From positions 14,596,501 to 14,660,500 of the forward strand of contig NC_091106.1 of NCBI RefSeq assembly GCF_024713975.1: a DNA stretch of 64,000 bases. Reading direction: 5' to 3'. This DNA comes from Paralichthys olivaceus. Its lineage: Eukaryota > Chordata > Actinopteri > Pleuronectiformes > Paralichthyidae. A program made the translations under genes and the position numbers. Within the stretch, counting starts at the first letter, position 1. Every line of letters begins with the position of its first letter. Positions 30,079 to 41,428 of this stretch are shown here, in pieces. Under the pieces are notes generated by a model. That model had not been told where the DNA came from. It saw nothing but the letters and a program-made list of their open reading frames with translations, and did no database searches.

Positions 30079-31582
30079 CAGTATACGAATAAGGAATATT
30101 ACAGAATTCCAACAAAACCTGCAAAACATACTGTACGCAAGTAGAAAATTTGGTTTATTCATTGTACACATACTTCGGGCAAAAACATTCTTTGAAAAAA
30201 CTGTGCCGTTTTAAGGCATTTAAAGTTCAAGAAGTTAACACTGTAAAAAAAAAAAATCTTCGCTCTGTAAAAGAGGAGGTGTGACGAATATTACAACAGT
30301 ATCTTTAATGATATTCATGACAAGTTTGGTTCTTGTTTTAGAGCAAAGTATTTGACACAGAAAAATTCAATCATAGTTCAATAGCATTGTTTTGTTGAAC
30401 GGTCCCCTCTTGTTTCATTATAAATATGGGCCAACAGGTTTTTCAAGTTTTCCTTATAAACAGATACCACACAGCCGGGATTGGACAGAAAATTGAAGCT
30501 CTAATTATTTTGTAACTCCCACTTTTAGTGGGGTTTTTTAAACAGATAAGCAACCCTCATAAGGCATTTGGTCAAGAGTCCTGGCATGTTTCAGTAATAT
30601 CACAGAGCACAAAAGGTAAATGCACCTCTTACACCTGCCTCATTGGCCTCTGAGGGAGAGTGAATCAAACAACTGAGTGTATATAAACTCTCTCTCTTCA
30701 GATTAAGAGTGAGAAGTCAGGCTTTGTGTTTCAGTTCAGAGGCATCTGAAATCAGGAGGATTAATGATGAAGTGTGAGGCAGCTCAACGTATACGCGATG
30801 TTACGCCAGAGCGCTCCTCATCAGTCCTCATCAGGAGACCCTCGGACAGTTTGGAGACAGTGGGTGTGAACGCATCCCTATTCTCAGCCAGGGTCACTCT
30901 TCTATGATAAACTGGCTCTTGAAATATTGGCCTTGAACACAGCAGCTTCAGTTTAGTAAGACTACGAGCTTACAAAAAAAAAAAAAATAGACAAATACCA
31001 AGATTAAGGTCCACTCCCTTTGGAATGAAACAAAGCACTGACAGAAGTTCAGAGTGAAAGGCCCTCAGTCTGGCTCGTAGAAACACCACACCGTTAAAGT
31101 TTTCATAAAGCTCTCAAAAAGTGCCAAAGACTGTTAATAAATAGCACATTAATAAATAAGAGATACAGTAAATTATTCTGTAATATTGGTTTTTAAACAG
31201 AGCTCACACTGATCTGTTTGGCTGTCTGGCCTACCACTGCCAAAAAGAAGACTTAAATCCTTACTTCACCTCCTTCATTTTCTTTGTGCCTGTTTTGATA
31301 TTATGGTGAAAAAAAGCTGTGCTTGCACGTGCCACCAAAGGGGCTGGCTGTGGCTAATAGTCAGTGAGGACACTTCAAAACTTATAAGAGACCCACACAA
31401 TTTTAGGAAAAAGGTCTATAGCTCTTTGAAGCCAGTATTAATCTCAGGAAGAGGTTTAACTTATAATCAGAAGCATGGCAATCACCACCCAACCACTGAA
31501 ATGCTGCTATACCTGTTGCTACGTTCTGTCTCGGTTCGACATGTCGGTATCGGTTGCAATCGAGTTCGCAGGCGAATGTGAC

Positions 31583-34500
31583 TCAGCCACTTTTGTGGCT
31601 GCCGTCACCCGTCCGCTGAATGCGAGCGGTGATAACCTCATTTGACACCCTCTTGCAGTCTTTGGCGAAACCCAGGAAGCACATGAGGTCTATGAAGGCA
31701 GTGGTGAGATTGAGCTTGCAGCCGAACTCGCTGGTGGAGTAGTCAAAGGGGAATGTGTGATGGTAGTTGTGGAAGCCTTCCCCTGTAAAACAAAAAACCA
31801 AAACACTTATGTGTTGTGCTAAATGTCAACAGGTTTGCAGGCATGATATTTCATACACTGTATGGTGAAGACAATTATTATGATATGTTGAATTTAGACA
31901 CATGAAATGTTTGTGGTGGAGACAGACTTATTTTTGGATGTGAAAACCTCACAGGCTGACTGTCACATGAAGTCATTTTCAAACCATCGTAATCAGATCT
32001 GCTGAATTAATGTCTGTAATCATTATCACGCTGCTTGGGTGCAGCCTTGTCCCCCACATTACGATGACATTCTGACTATGTTCATACGAAAAATATGTTT
32101 TTATTCTTAATTTAATTGGTTTGTACTTTATTTACAGTTCTTAATTACTAGGTTTATAGTTGAACTGCAAATTATAAGGCTACAATTACATTTCTTAATT
32201 ATAAGAGACCGAAAACAACATCTTAAGAATCATCGCCATTTTTCACACCCTAACATCAGTACCAGCCCCAAAAGTCCACATTGATCAGACTCTAATCATT
32301 AGTTAACTTGTGACATTTATGCCATTGGCCACTGTCATCACAGTGTCACCAGTCACCACAAAAAGAGAGTTTTAACTCTTCGGACACAAATGTACTGAAA
32401 ATGACATCAACATCCACGTCTACAAGTGACTTATTATTATTAATATACAGCATCTCAGTAAAAACAAAGAACAAACAAATGACACAAACATGTCTCTAGA
32501 CAAATACAGATAAAACAGTGGGATAAGTAGCTCATTGATATGCTGTTTCCTTACCCATGGCGCTGAAAGCAACAAGCGGGTTTTCCCTCGGGTTGATGGT
32601 GTTGTCATAAGGCCTGTTGCCCCATATATGTGCAGCGCTGTTGACCAGCCAGGTGGCGTTGAGCACAACGGTGTATCTCAGAAGCCCGGGGACGAAGTAT
32701 GCCACAACCAAGGATTCCCCCCAGAAATACCAGGGCACCAAGGTGGGCATGAGGAAGCACAGGAGCAGCACAGAGAGCTTGTAGTGACTGTAAAAAAGAG
32801 CACAACCATCCATCCTCACTTCTCATACATTTTTAAATCAAACTAACATTTATTCATTTTTGTCTAATGGCAAAAGAAACCAGAAAAACACCAGGACCTC
32901 ATTTGTGTGATTTCAACAATTTGACCCTTTAAGCAACAGCAAAATCTGTAAGCTCGTCACAATTTTAATCTGTTGCTATGAGTGTGATTATAAACATGTT
33001 AACATTAGTTCAGTGTACGTTGACAGGCCTTGGATTGGGTTGCTCATGTCAATGGAAATCCCCCTTGCCTTAGAGCAAGGATGAAAAACTGGGACTGCTT
33101 CCAGAGACGAGTAGAAAGGTTGACAAATGACCAGCGAGTGGACGCTGCGTGAGCACGCTGTGATTCACTCCCTCAAAATGTCCCTTATCGCTGGATCTGT
33201 CACTACGAGGGATCTTTGGCCCTTATAAGCCACATGACTACATCCTGTCGGAGCCTGAGGGGAAGTGACTTCCTGTCAGATAATTACAAACCACGCAAAT
33301 GTACATGCAACTATTCAGCAATAATGATATATTCAATATCAACATTCACTGCTAATTGAGGAATTTGATATTCATATATCACTTTAGGAGAGAAGATGTG
33401 AATGTCCAGGTAAAGTCTGGAAAATGTCAGGAAATTGTAGTCTGGACATTTTTCTGGCTGTGAAGTTTCTGACATTTCCCTGCTGTATTCTCTCATGGGC
33501 TCACTCTGACATTTATGAGTTGGTTGGTAAAAGGTCCAGAGCAACTGATTCAGACATTTGCATTCTCACATAGAGCTCCTCTAAATTATGTCAGCGAAAT
33601 ATCTGGACTAAGTTCATTTCTGAAAACAGCTATGCAGGCAATGACATCCTAATTGTCAATCACGATGTTTTGTTCTAAATGGTTTTAGTTCTATAACTGC
33701 AATGATATTTTAACACAGAGATCATGGAGAATTTTTCTATACCCTGAAGAAAGATGTGACGTAGGTAGTATGATTGTTTGCTATGTTTTCTTTCCTCTGG
33801 ATAAACATACTTTGCCTATGGAAAACAGCTGCAAGCACGAATGTGATACGACAGTGAAGTACCAGAACCTGTGTATCCAGTAAATCTAAATAAATATATA
33901 ATGTCTGTGGGGCATGTTTGCTCACCGTCTCTGGAACATAACCACTTCATCTGCCTTCAGGTCCAACAGCTCCAGCTTCCGTCCCTTTTCAATAACGTCG
34001 GGATGCTTGCGAACCAGCAGCCATCCGATGTGGGAGAAGAAGAACCCCCGCAGGGCGTTGTGGGGGTCCGCATCTGTCTCTGAGTACTTGTGGTGGACGC
34101 GGTGGTCCCTCGCCCACTCGTATATGTCATTCTGCTCACATGGACAGACACAGGCAGAGATATAGAGAGGATTATATGAGGCGCCCCTGGTATGCACCAT
34201 CAGATTAGGGTCAGGAATCATCCGGTAACAAAACAATAAATGTTTATGGCTCAGATGACATCACTTTATTGACATTGATCAATCAATCAATGGCACTGGC
34301 ATCTTTGATAGCAAGTATGGTGCAAGAAGACATATATTCTATTCGTTGTCTATATGTTTAGACTGCATGTACATCATTCTGCACAGAGGAGGTGGTGGAT
34401 TATTTGTCTTTTCAACTTTACCTGAAAGGACATTGAGTTGGCGAGGGCGAGGAAGACTCGCAGGGGAAATGAAGCCTTGTAGGATTTGTGGCTCCATAAT

Positions 34501-35626
34501 CTGTGTGCGCCGGCAGTCACACCGAGGGCACTGATGAGGTAGCACACTACCGCTGAAAGGAAGAGAGAGTTGGAAAATGTTAAGCAGGAAGTGCTGAGAT
34601 CACTTTTACACCCCCTGAGGGGCAGAGTCACTGGGACACCAAGTTCTTTCCATTACTACCCAGGAGGACTCTGAGAAAAGTCACATGTGTGCGGAGATGG
34701 GACGGTGGGAGCGTGGAGGTCTGCCCTCGATTTTGTTTTGCTGCCCTAAAAAAGAAACGCTGAATGTGTCGCCTATGTGAGGCCCAGACAAGACGACACA
34801 GGATTTGAGAAGCGGGGGCTTCTGGGCTGGCAGAGAGCATTCTGTTGTGGTGCCATGCATGCAGCCTCACAATGGGATGTCTATGGGAAGGCTGATTGTG
34901 CTTTGTCTTCCCCTGGTGAAATAATATGCAGCTCAGCATTGCAATGAGAGGGGAAAAATTATGCAGCGACACAGTGGACACAAAGTTGGGACTGTTCAGA
35001 AATCTGAGTCATGCCTTTACATAGTTTAAACATATTACAAAACACAAATTATTTAGCAAACAATGAAATCCACATACTTCTGACTGCCCAACAAGTAGTT
35101 TACAAGCAGCCAAATGCCTGGGCTCTTAACAAACTAAGGGGATGACATAGATTCGCAGGTTTACACAAGCGTGGACGTGTGTAATGAAAATCACAAGGCC
35201 AAGGGTGGCTCATTCTCCATTATTCCCAGTGGCATGACCCCTCGTGCGGTGTGTACTGTATTAGCAGTGATCACACAACATCAGCACATTCTGTTCTCTG
35301 CCTGTGGCCTGTAGGCACCAGAGGAAAAACCCATCTGCACAACCTGAAACACCGTGTGCGACACAATACTCACTCCAGGCGAGAGTTGGAGCCGAGGCGG
35401 AGGGAAGGACGTAGAGTCCGTACAGGGCGCCGGTGTGCAGGAGCGACATGAGGATGATGTTTCTCCACACCAGCATCCTCGGAGGTTTGGGTCCCGCTTT
35501 TTCCGTGTAGGTGTCGTCGAAAACATCATCTGCCGTCGTCGTCGGTGCTTCTGCCGCGGCGTCGCCGTTCTGTTGCTTGTCGCCGCCGCGATGCTGCTGG
35601 CGGTCCCTGGTTTCCGTCTCGGTCAT
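31583..35626 (-). CDS. scd: stearoyl-CoA (acyl-CoA delta-9) desaturase
   Basis: Five coding exons in transcript order: 35626-35374, 34552-34422, 34131-33926, 32787-32555 and 31782-31583. They give 340 residues (human 359). The enzyme inserts a cis double bond at C9 of palmitoyl- and stearoyl-CoA in the ER membrane, using cytochrome b5. Histidine boxes are intact: HRLWSH (101-106), HRVHHK (138-143) and HNYHH (279-283), with the extra ligand motif NSAAH in exon 4. Hydrophobic segments sit where expected, for example WRNIILMSLLHTGALYGLYV and VVCYLISALGVTAG. The C-terminus GDGSHKSG matches the family. The N-terminal 45 residues are hydrophilic and variable, as usual. Human SCD has a few start codons' worth of coding in a separate upstream exon; here the ATG lies in the exon equivalent to human exon 2, and a CTCAG acceptor lies about 14 nt before it. 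A 5' UTR exon further upstream is therefore expected. Confidence 0.96.
33380..33650 (+). repeat. dispersed repeat, copy 2 of a family shared with 3690-3840
   Basis: Located in the scd intron between coding exons 3 and 4. It holds 'gtccagagcaactgattcag' followed by ACATTTGCATTCTCACATAGAGCTCCTCT and 'catttctgaaaacagc', matching the cuedc2 intron copy block for block. It extends further left with GTCTGGACATTT-like internal repeats. It is non-coding. Confidence 0.6.
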
Positions 35627-35960
35627 TTTTAGGGGGCTGAGGTGAGGATTGCGTGAGCGGAGAGCGCAGAGGTGGGGAGAGAAGACGTGGAGAAGTTGGT
35701 GAGATTAATGCGCACAGCAGGATGCAGGAACAGAGTGCAAGGGGGAGAGACAGAGGGAGAGAGCGAGCGAGAGAGAGAGAGAGAGAGAGAGGAGGGGGAG
35801 GTACGGCGGCTGGCTGAGTACATGCGGCGCTTCGCAGTTCCGCTTTGCAGCTGCAGCGCCCTGAGCCAAGTACAAGCTGAATACACGAGTTATTATTCCA
35901 TGATGACATAAACTATTTATTATCTCAGCCAAGGACAGCCGCCCCCCCGCAACCAGAAAG
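35627..35960 (-). promoter_or_regulatory. sequence upstream of the scd ATG exon, with a GA tract
   Basis: It holds a candidate splice acceptor (CTCAG on the minus strand, about 14 nt before the ATG) and an (AG)n tract at 35769-35791 with purine-rich flanks. It could be the end of a 5' UTR intron or a proximal alternative promoter. No TATA or CCAAT arrangement is clear here. Confidence 0.4.
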
Positions 35961-36429
35961 TATGCAAGAGTCCCACTCATGTTGAGTTTGTCAATAACAC
36001 AAGAGAAACATCTTAAATATGTTATACTTGCGTACAAATACTTTCACTATGTCAACATTATAATAATCATATTTCAGGATCGTTAAAATAGAACCACGCC
36101 CTTGTATTCCATAATTCCCCTTGGAAAACTGTGACTCATTGTTTTACATTTCTCCTCAGTTATGTAAGAGAATGCCACATGAGAATTATGTTAGAGACAT
36201 TTCAGACATTTGCTCCATGAACACGATCATTTTGAAGGCTGAATCTAGAAACGTACCCCTACCAGGTAGAAAATATTCCAGGGACCCCCTCATGTTCAGT
36301 ATGTCCCTTGGTATAATCTGAAATAGCCTTTTTTTTTACATTTCTACTTTAAGAGAACAACACAAGAGACGTAACATAAAGATTTTAGACATGTATTAAA
36401 AATGTGTTCACCATGTCAACATATGACAA

Positions 36430-36464
<35 letters not shown>

Positions 36465-36625
36465 ACCATATATCATGGTCATTTATAATGGCTGAATCTG
36501 GACACTTTTCATCCCTTAAGAGAAAGAAAATATTCAGGGGACCATGTCCTGTTCAGTATGTCCTTTGGAATAATTTGGCAGCAGATAGATAGCTTTTTTT
36601 TTTAAAACATTTCTACTTAGTTATG
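35950..36625. repeat. degenerate tandem repeat, about three units, with an AT microsatellite
   Basis: The words GAAAATATTC(C)AGGG(G)ACC, TGTTCAGTATGTCC(C/T)TTGG, TTTTACATTTCT(A/C)CT, GTTATGTAAGA, ACACAAGAGA(A/C) and CACCATGTCAACAT recur in the same order across three imperfect units of roughly 190-310 bp. The unit starts are near 35955, 36110 and 36300. A (TA)n microsatellite at 36432-36461 interrupts the third unit. It is non-coding and lies upstream of the scd coding exon, probably inside the 5' UTR intron. Confidence 0.7.
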
Positions 36626-36659
36626 TAAGAAAAAAAATGAATCACTGGCTTCTTATTGG

Positions 36660-37240
36660 CTCATACCAGTGATGATTATGTAAGGTTGGGCAATATGGTC
36701 AAATATGATATCAGGATTTTAAAAATTGCATATCAGTTGATATTAATAATTATCATGATAAATGTCACATTATTGTAAGTTCGAAGAAACACATCTGAGG
36801 TAGAGCACCACATGTGCCAGATCTCAGTGGTCAAGGTTGGATTACAACATGCCCAGGGGCCAAAGACCCTCAGTGGCCCCCAAAGCTCCAACATTTGTTA
36901 GAAACATTAATACCTCACATTTGTTAGACAATATATTCAAATAGATTTTACTGTCCTACAAGTATTCACATGAAAAGCTGCATTTGGTGGGTTGTTGGCA
37001 TTTTATGTTATTAAATAATTTGTTAAACTATTAATCAATAACTTTAAAAGATTATTGCTAAGTATTTTCTATCCTGACTAACAGAGCAATATGGATAACT
37101 GGTTGGTTTCTGCCTGAGGGGAATAATGAAACAGCCATGTAGGCTATACTATGGGGGTCAATACGGAATCCCCTAAAAAATGTTTGCCCCAGGGCCCCCT
37201 GTGAGGTTGATCCGGCCATGAGTGCATCCCCATGTATCGT
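36660..37240. repeat. remnants of dispersed repeats
   Basis: The segment 36685-36770 begins GGTTGGGCAATATGGTCAAA and continues with ATATCA/GATATT words, as in a common teleost repeat. A second piece around 37180-37225 has GCCCCAGGGCCCC(C)TGTGAGGTTGATCCGGCCATG, with an echo (CCCAGGGGCCAAAGACCCTCAGTGGCCCC) at 36850-36885. No coding part was found and family names are not assigned. Confidence 0.45.
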
Positions 37241-37448
37241 GCCAAACAGTGATGCTTGCACATGTACCACACAGCAGCTGCACACTTACTCACAGCAGAA
37301 AGTAATGACTCATCATAGAGTGGTGTGAAGTGCTCCAACATCAGTGACACAAACACATTTTTACAAATCCAAGTTTAAATCGACATATAAAGTCTCTCTA
37401 AAAATATAAAATATGGCTGAGTCTATACTCACTGTGCTGTTTCCTTAC

Positions 37449-37660
37449 AAGAGAAGACACCAGAACCGCAGGTGATCCAGGCAACACGGGCGATGTAGAT
37501 AAAGATGAAAAATAAAGATGTGTCGAGTTGCTCCCAGGATCTGAGATCATATTATTACCTATCCCGGGGGCCTGTTTTAAAGCAGTTGCTCGATGGGGAA
37601 ATTGATGTCACAGGCTCTGAAATGCCATTGGCTGTTGCTTAACTGAGGTTTACCGCCCTC
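37449..37660 (-). promoter_or_regulatory. probable scd promoter and non-coding first exon
   Basis: On the minus strand this holds, in order, an NF-Y box in AGCCAATGG (CCAAT at 37627-37631), a GTGACATCAAT word, a TATA-like TTTAAAA (37575-37581), and a GC-balanced stretch that ends at a GTAAGG donor (exon end 37449). That is the layout of a CCAAT-containing promoter followed by a 5' UTR exon of about 100 nt. It fits SCD, whose vertebrate promoters use NF-Y and SREBP, and would splice to the acceptor just before the ATG at 35626. This is inferred from sequence only. Confidence 0.5.
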
Positions 37661-38942
37661 AGTTTTTATCATCAGTCTTATCATAGGAGGGATTCTGTTA
37701 CCCAATCTTTTATATGAACATCTCTACTCTTTTATCTGATGAAAGAGTGCAAGAGGTTGCAGACACCATGATGTCAGGCAACAATGACATTTGTACCCAT
37801 TAAACCTGAAATGAGTGGGACAACACCTTGCAGTCATGATTTAACAAAGTTTTGATTTTATTTTCTTAAGGACATAACTCCACATAAATGTTTTGTTAAA
37901 AATTTTTATATTTTCAATTGTCCACTTGTGATAAAGTTTTCCAGAACAGAAGTTAATCGGAATAAAGCACGAGACTGATGACATTTATGCACCCTGGTAA
38001 CTGTTGTGGGGCTACTAAAGTTCATTTCCCTGACTTAGTGTTTACCCTGGCACTGCCTGGATGATTTGAGCATAATCATCCCATTACTTCACGCAGGAGG
38101 TAAAAGAACATCCGATCTTCGAGCCCTGTCGCAATGTATGACCACACTTAAACGATGGTGACCACTTACGTTTATACTGTACACAATGTATTATGAACTT
38201 TAGTGAACTGGAATGACTGAACAACCAACAAGGGGCTTGTGCAACAGCTGTTTTCAGCCAGTTTCCTTGAGGGAAGGAGGCAAAGAGGCAGTAATGACAC
38301 CACCTATTGCACAAACACAGCTACTGCAGGGCAGAGTACGATAAAGTACAAAATAGATTTTGCACAATATATGACCATCAAATATAATGTAATAAAATCT
38401 ATTGTGATAGCCTCAGATAAAGACCATGCAAGAGATTGTGTTGGGTAAATTATTAATTTTAAAAAGTACCCAACAGATAAACAAAAAATGGTCATGGGAG
38501 AACTTCAAGCTAGCCTGTCGCATTTTTTCAAGATCCATTAATTATTCTCTGGGAAATTTATGAAAATGTATCTCACATATATCCCAAAATGCTAAAGAAA
38601 GTGAAAAATTATTCTTGGATCAGCCCACGATTAAATTGTTTCTTTCTACGCCCATGTCCTGTCCTTGCACCAAGTCTTGCTGACAATCAAATAAATGGTA
38701 AGGATGAAAACATAACCTTCTTAGCAGAGGTACTAATCAGTGGTACCACAGAGCCCTGAAAGGAGGTCTAATCAAGTAAAAAACACCTCTGTGTGTTGTC
38801 ATGGTTACCAACACTTCTATTATCATCTGGTACATGTACATTTACAGTCTTGCACGTTATACAACCCCCTGTTTTCCATTTAAAGCCACCAGCATTGTGG
38901 GTGGAAGATAAGCCCGTCGAACCTTTGGGTGTGAAAGATTTG
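37661..38942. other. intergenic region between scd and trmt2b
   Basis: The two genes run in the same direction (minus). The stretch must contain the trmt2b 3' UTR. No clear minus-strand AATAAA was found near the stop codon. A family A repeat occupies 38525-38732. No other gene was recognised. Confidence 0.5.
38525..38732 (-). repeat. dispersed repeat family A, copy 4
   Basis: An inverted copy. It reads, on the plus strand, CAAGATCCATTAATTATTCTCTGGGAAA, then 'aaagtgaaaaattattcttg', GCACCAAGTCTTGCTGACAATCA and GATGAAAACATAACCTTCTTAGCAGAGGTAC. The order of words matches the complement of the copy at 20058. It probably lies in or just past the trmt2b 3' UTR. Confidence 0.65.
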
Positions 38943-41217
38943 CTACCGCTCAAAAAGTAGCACCAGTTCACAGTGAAGAGTGTGTGGGAACATGTCCACA
39001 GGGACAGCCAGAATAGGAGAGAATGCGTCTCCTGTGAGTTTCTTCTGCGGGTCGGGTTTACAGCAAAGCTCCCGGAAGTTCCTCATAGCCTCTCCATCTG
39101 GTTTACAGGAAACATAGACCAGGCGGCGTATAGAGGGCTGGTTTCGTAATGCTCGGACCACTCTGGGGTGCAGGCCAGCCCGAGCAGGGTTTACCACAGC
39201 TGTGAGGCCTCCACCTGTGGAGCTCAGCTGAGACATGAGTCCAGGCAGCACAACCTCTGCCTTACCAGAAAAAAACTGACAGTTCAGTACGTTATTGAAA
39301 GCTGCGTTGTGCCTTGCATCTTCCACTGCCTGTTCTATGAGCTCTATTCCAATAATTTTGTCCATTCTCGGGGATATGGTAATACCAATAGCACCTGTCC
39401 CACAACACACATCTAATAGATTACCACCAACTTTCGTTCTTTCTCTGCCTTTCTCTGTGTTCGGGACACACAGGTCTCTCACTGTGTCATAGAGCACCTC
39501 AGCAGCCGCCTGGTTCACTTGGAAAAAGGCATCAGCAGAGATGCGGAACTTGAAGCCCAGCACCTGTGAATGACAAACAACAAATTAAAAAAACAAACAT
39601 TATGTAGACAACCATGGTTTTTATGCTTCCTGTTTATTATCATCTTACAGTACTTACTATCTATATTTTGTTTTCATTCTCAATGTCTGTCTGTCTTTCT
39701 GACAGCAGGACTACTCTGAAACTACTGAACTGATTACCATACACTCTTGTGGAGAGGTGGGGAATAACCCATTTAAGAACCTATTGAATTTGGGTGCAGA
39801 TGCAAGAATTTTTACTTTTTATTCTTAACACGGCCAGACAGGGCGTTAGCCTTGGCAGAGGTAGGTGCTCTCTGAGCGGCCTTCTCTTCTGAAACTGTGA
39901 TACAAACATCCACAACCTCATATTGCAAGACAGAACAAAAGAACCATAATACCCCAACATGCTGCCACAGACAAAAAAAATCAGCTCAAACTGTGGCTCA
40001 AATGTCAAGGTCTGATATTGTTACATTCCTAACAACTTTACATTTATTCATGTCAAGCAGGTATATGAAGGTATTTTTTTAACACAACAAATTATTCCAA
40101 TATTATTTCAATTGTTGATAATGAGAAAACTGTTTCTTCAAATCTCTGTCTGTAGGATTAACTATTACATTTGCAACCAAATATATGTTTCAATTTTGTA
40201 TTCAGATTAAAAAATCACCAGTAACTAATGATCAAAACAACTAACTGTACAAGAGAGTATGAAGATTACAAAGTTGAAAATGTAATTACAAATGCCATCC
40301 CTGTGTGATTTATGAAGTCCCTGTTAACAGATTCCATGTTATTGTGCCCAGTGGTTCCATATTACCTCGTCATATATGTGTGGCTGACCATGCAGGAGCT
40401 GGTAGGGGGATTCCTCATGAGTGCAGCGAGTCATGCTACTCTCCTGGAAGAACAGTGAATCCAGCTGACACACTGATCCAGGACCCTGTGTGAAATAATC
40501 CACCAGGTCAGCCTTGTGAACCGCCACCTCCTCTGGCGTGAGACTCTGCGGATGGAAGTAGACTATAGCCATGGTGCGGCCCTCCGTGTTGGTCCTCACT
40601 GTGACCTCTCTCCAGTGACCCCCGGTGTGGAACAGCAGGCAGGGCTCTAAGGAGGATAGGCGGAGGAAGTCCTGATAGCATCTGGCCACTAGATTGTGCT
40701 TCTCCGGCATGTTGAGCAGGTGGTCTCCATTGACGCAGACGATGTTCCCCTGCCTGCCTGTGCCCACGTAGAATCCCACCGTCTTTGGGTTTCCATCCAC
40801 TCCTCTGTTGACAGAAAATGTGGACTTGTTGCGGTAGCTGTCCCTCACTGGGGAGGGCAGGATAGGCAGGACGGGGAAGCTGAGTTCACCTCTCGCAGGT
40901 GACAAGGACTGTGATTGATGCCCGGAGAGCTGAGACAGTATCTTCAGCTGGTGGTTTTGCTTGAGCTCAAGTTGCTCATCGTAGCTGAGCCTCCACAGAG
41001 GGGTGACCACATCCGCCAGCCTCTCCTCCCATGACAGGTCATCGGTCCAGGGAGGTTTCTTCTGACTTCTTCTCTGCCGAGTCTTTGACCGTGGTTTCCT
41101 CTGCTCAGCTAAAATACTGTCATCAGTTGAAAACAACAAACATGGAGTCCTGAGTGAACACAAAATGTTGCATTTGAGAAAAAGGACTGACCTTCTGCGT
41201 GAAGCTGCCAACACCAT
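38943..41217 (-). CDS. trmt2b: tRNA (uracil-5-)-methyltransferase homologue B, mitochondrial type
   Basis: Two coding exons, 41217-40366 and 39563-38943, joined in phase 0, give 490 residues (human TRMT2B about 504). The protein belongs to the TrmA/RlmD-type m5U methyltransferases; TRMT2B is reported to make m5U in mitochondrial tRNA and 12S rRNA. The N-terminus MVLAASRRRSVLFLKCNILC is basic and hydrophobic, fitting a mitochondrial presequence. A family-typical WEERLADVVTPLWRLSYDEQ and RNKSTFSVNRG follow. The SAM-binding motif LLDVCCGTGAIG is at about 333-344, NPARAG at 409-414, and the catalytic-type cysteine in YVSCKPDGEA is at about 437. The end CELVLLFER matches. The start chosen is the first ATG; an in-frame GTG upstream is unlikely. 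The single intron carries a family A repeat. The promoter is shared with dnajb12. Confidence 0.94.
39685..39880 (+). repeat. dispersed repeat family A, copy 5
   Basis: Located in the trmt2b intron. It shows GACAGCAGGACTACTCTGAAACTACTGAACTGATT, 'gtggagaggtggggaataac', TTGGGTGCAGATGCAAGAATTTTTACTTTTT, GACAGGGCG, and the right end CCTTGGCAGAGGTAGGTGCTCTCTGAGCG. It is the fifth copy of this family in the window. Confidence 0.7.
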
Positions 41218-41428
41218 TTTAAAAGTCGAAGAATTGGCCTTTAAGGCTAAAAACACATAATTAACAAAGACTAGTTTATCTATCGGGGATGACCCGCGTG
41301 TTTTAGGAAGGTTTCAAAGAGCTGGAGGGTAAAGGCGTTTCACTTCTCATGACGTAGAAGTACGGAGACGTCTTCCTGACGTCAACTCGCTGCGACTCGA
41401 GGCAAGTAAACATTTCCGCTGTGTCGCG
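41218..41428. promoter_or_regulatory. bidirectional promoter of trmt2b and dnajb12 with a CRE palindrome
   Basis: Only 211 bp separate the two start codons, which point away from each other. The interval has no TATA box and holds a perfect TGACGTCA palindrome at 41377-41384, a TGACGT half-site at 41349-41354 and an AGACGTCT word at 41367-41374. The words fit CREB/ATF-driven housekeeping promoters. Sharing is inferred from the spacing. Confidence 0.7.

Noticed and set aside
41218-41256. N-terminal extension of trmt2b from an upstream in-frame codon
   Set aside because: The codon at 41254-41256 is GTG, not ATG. The first ATG at 41217 gives a good mitochondrial-type presequence.
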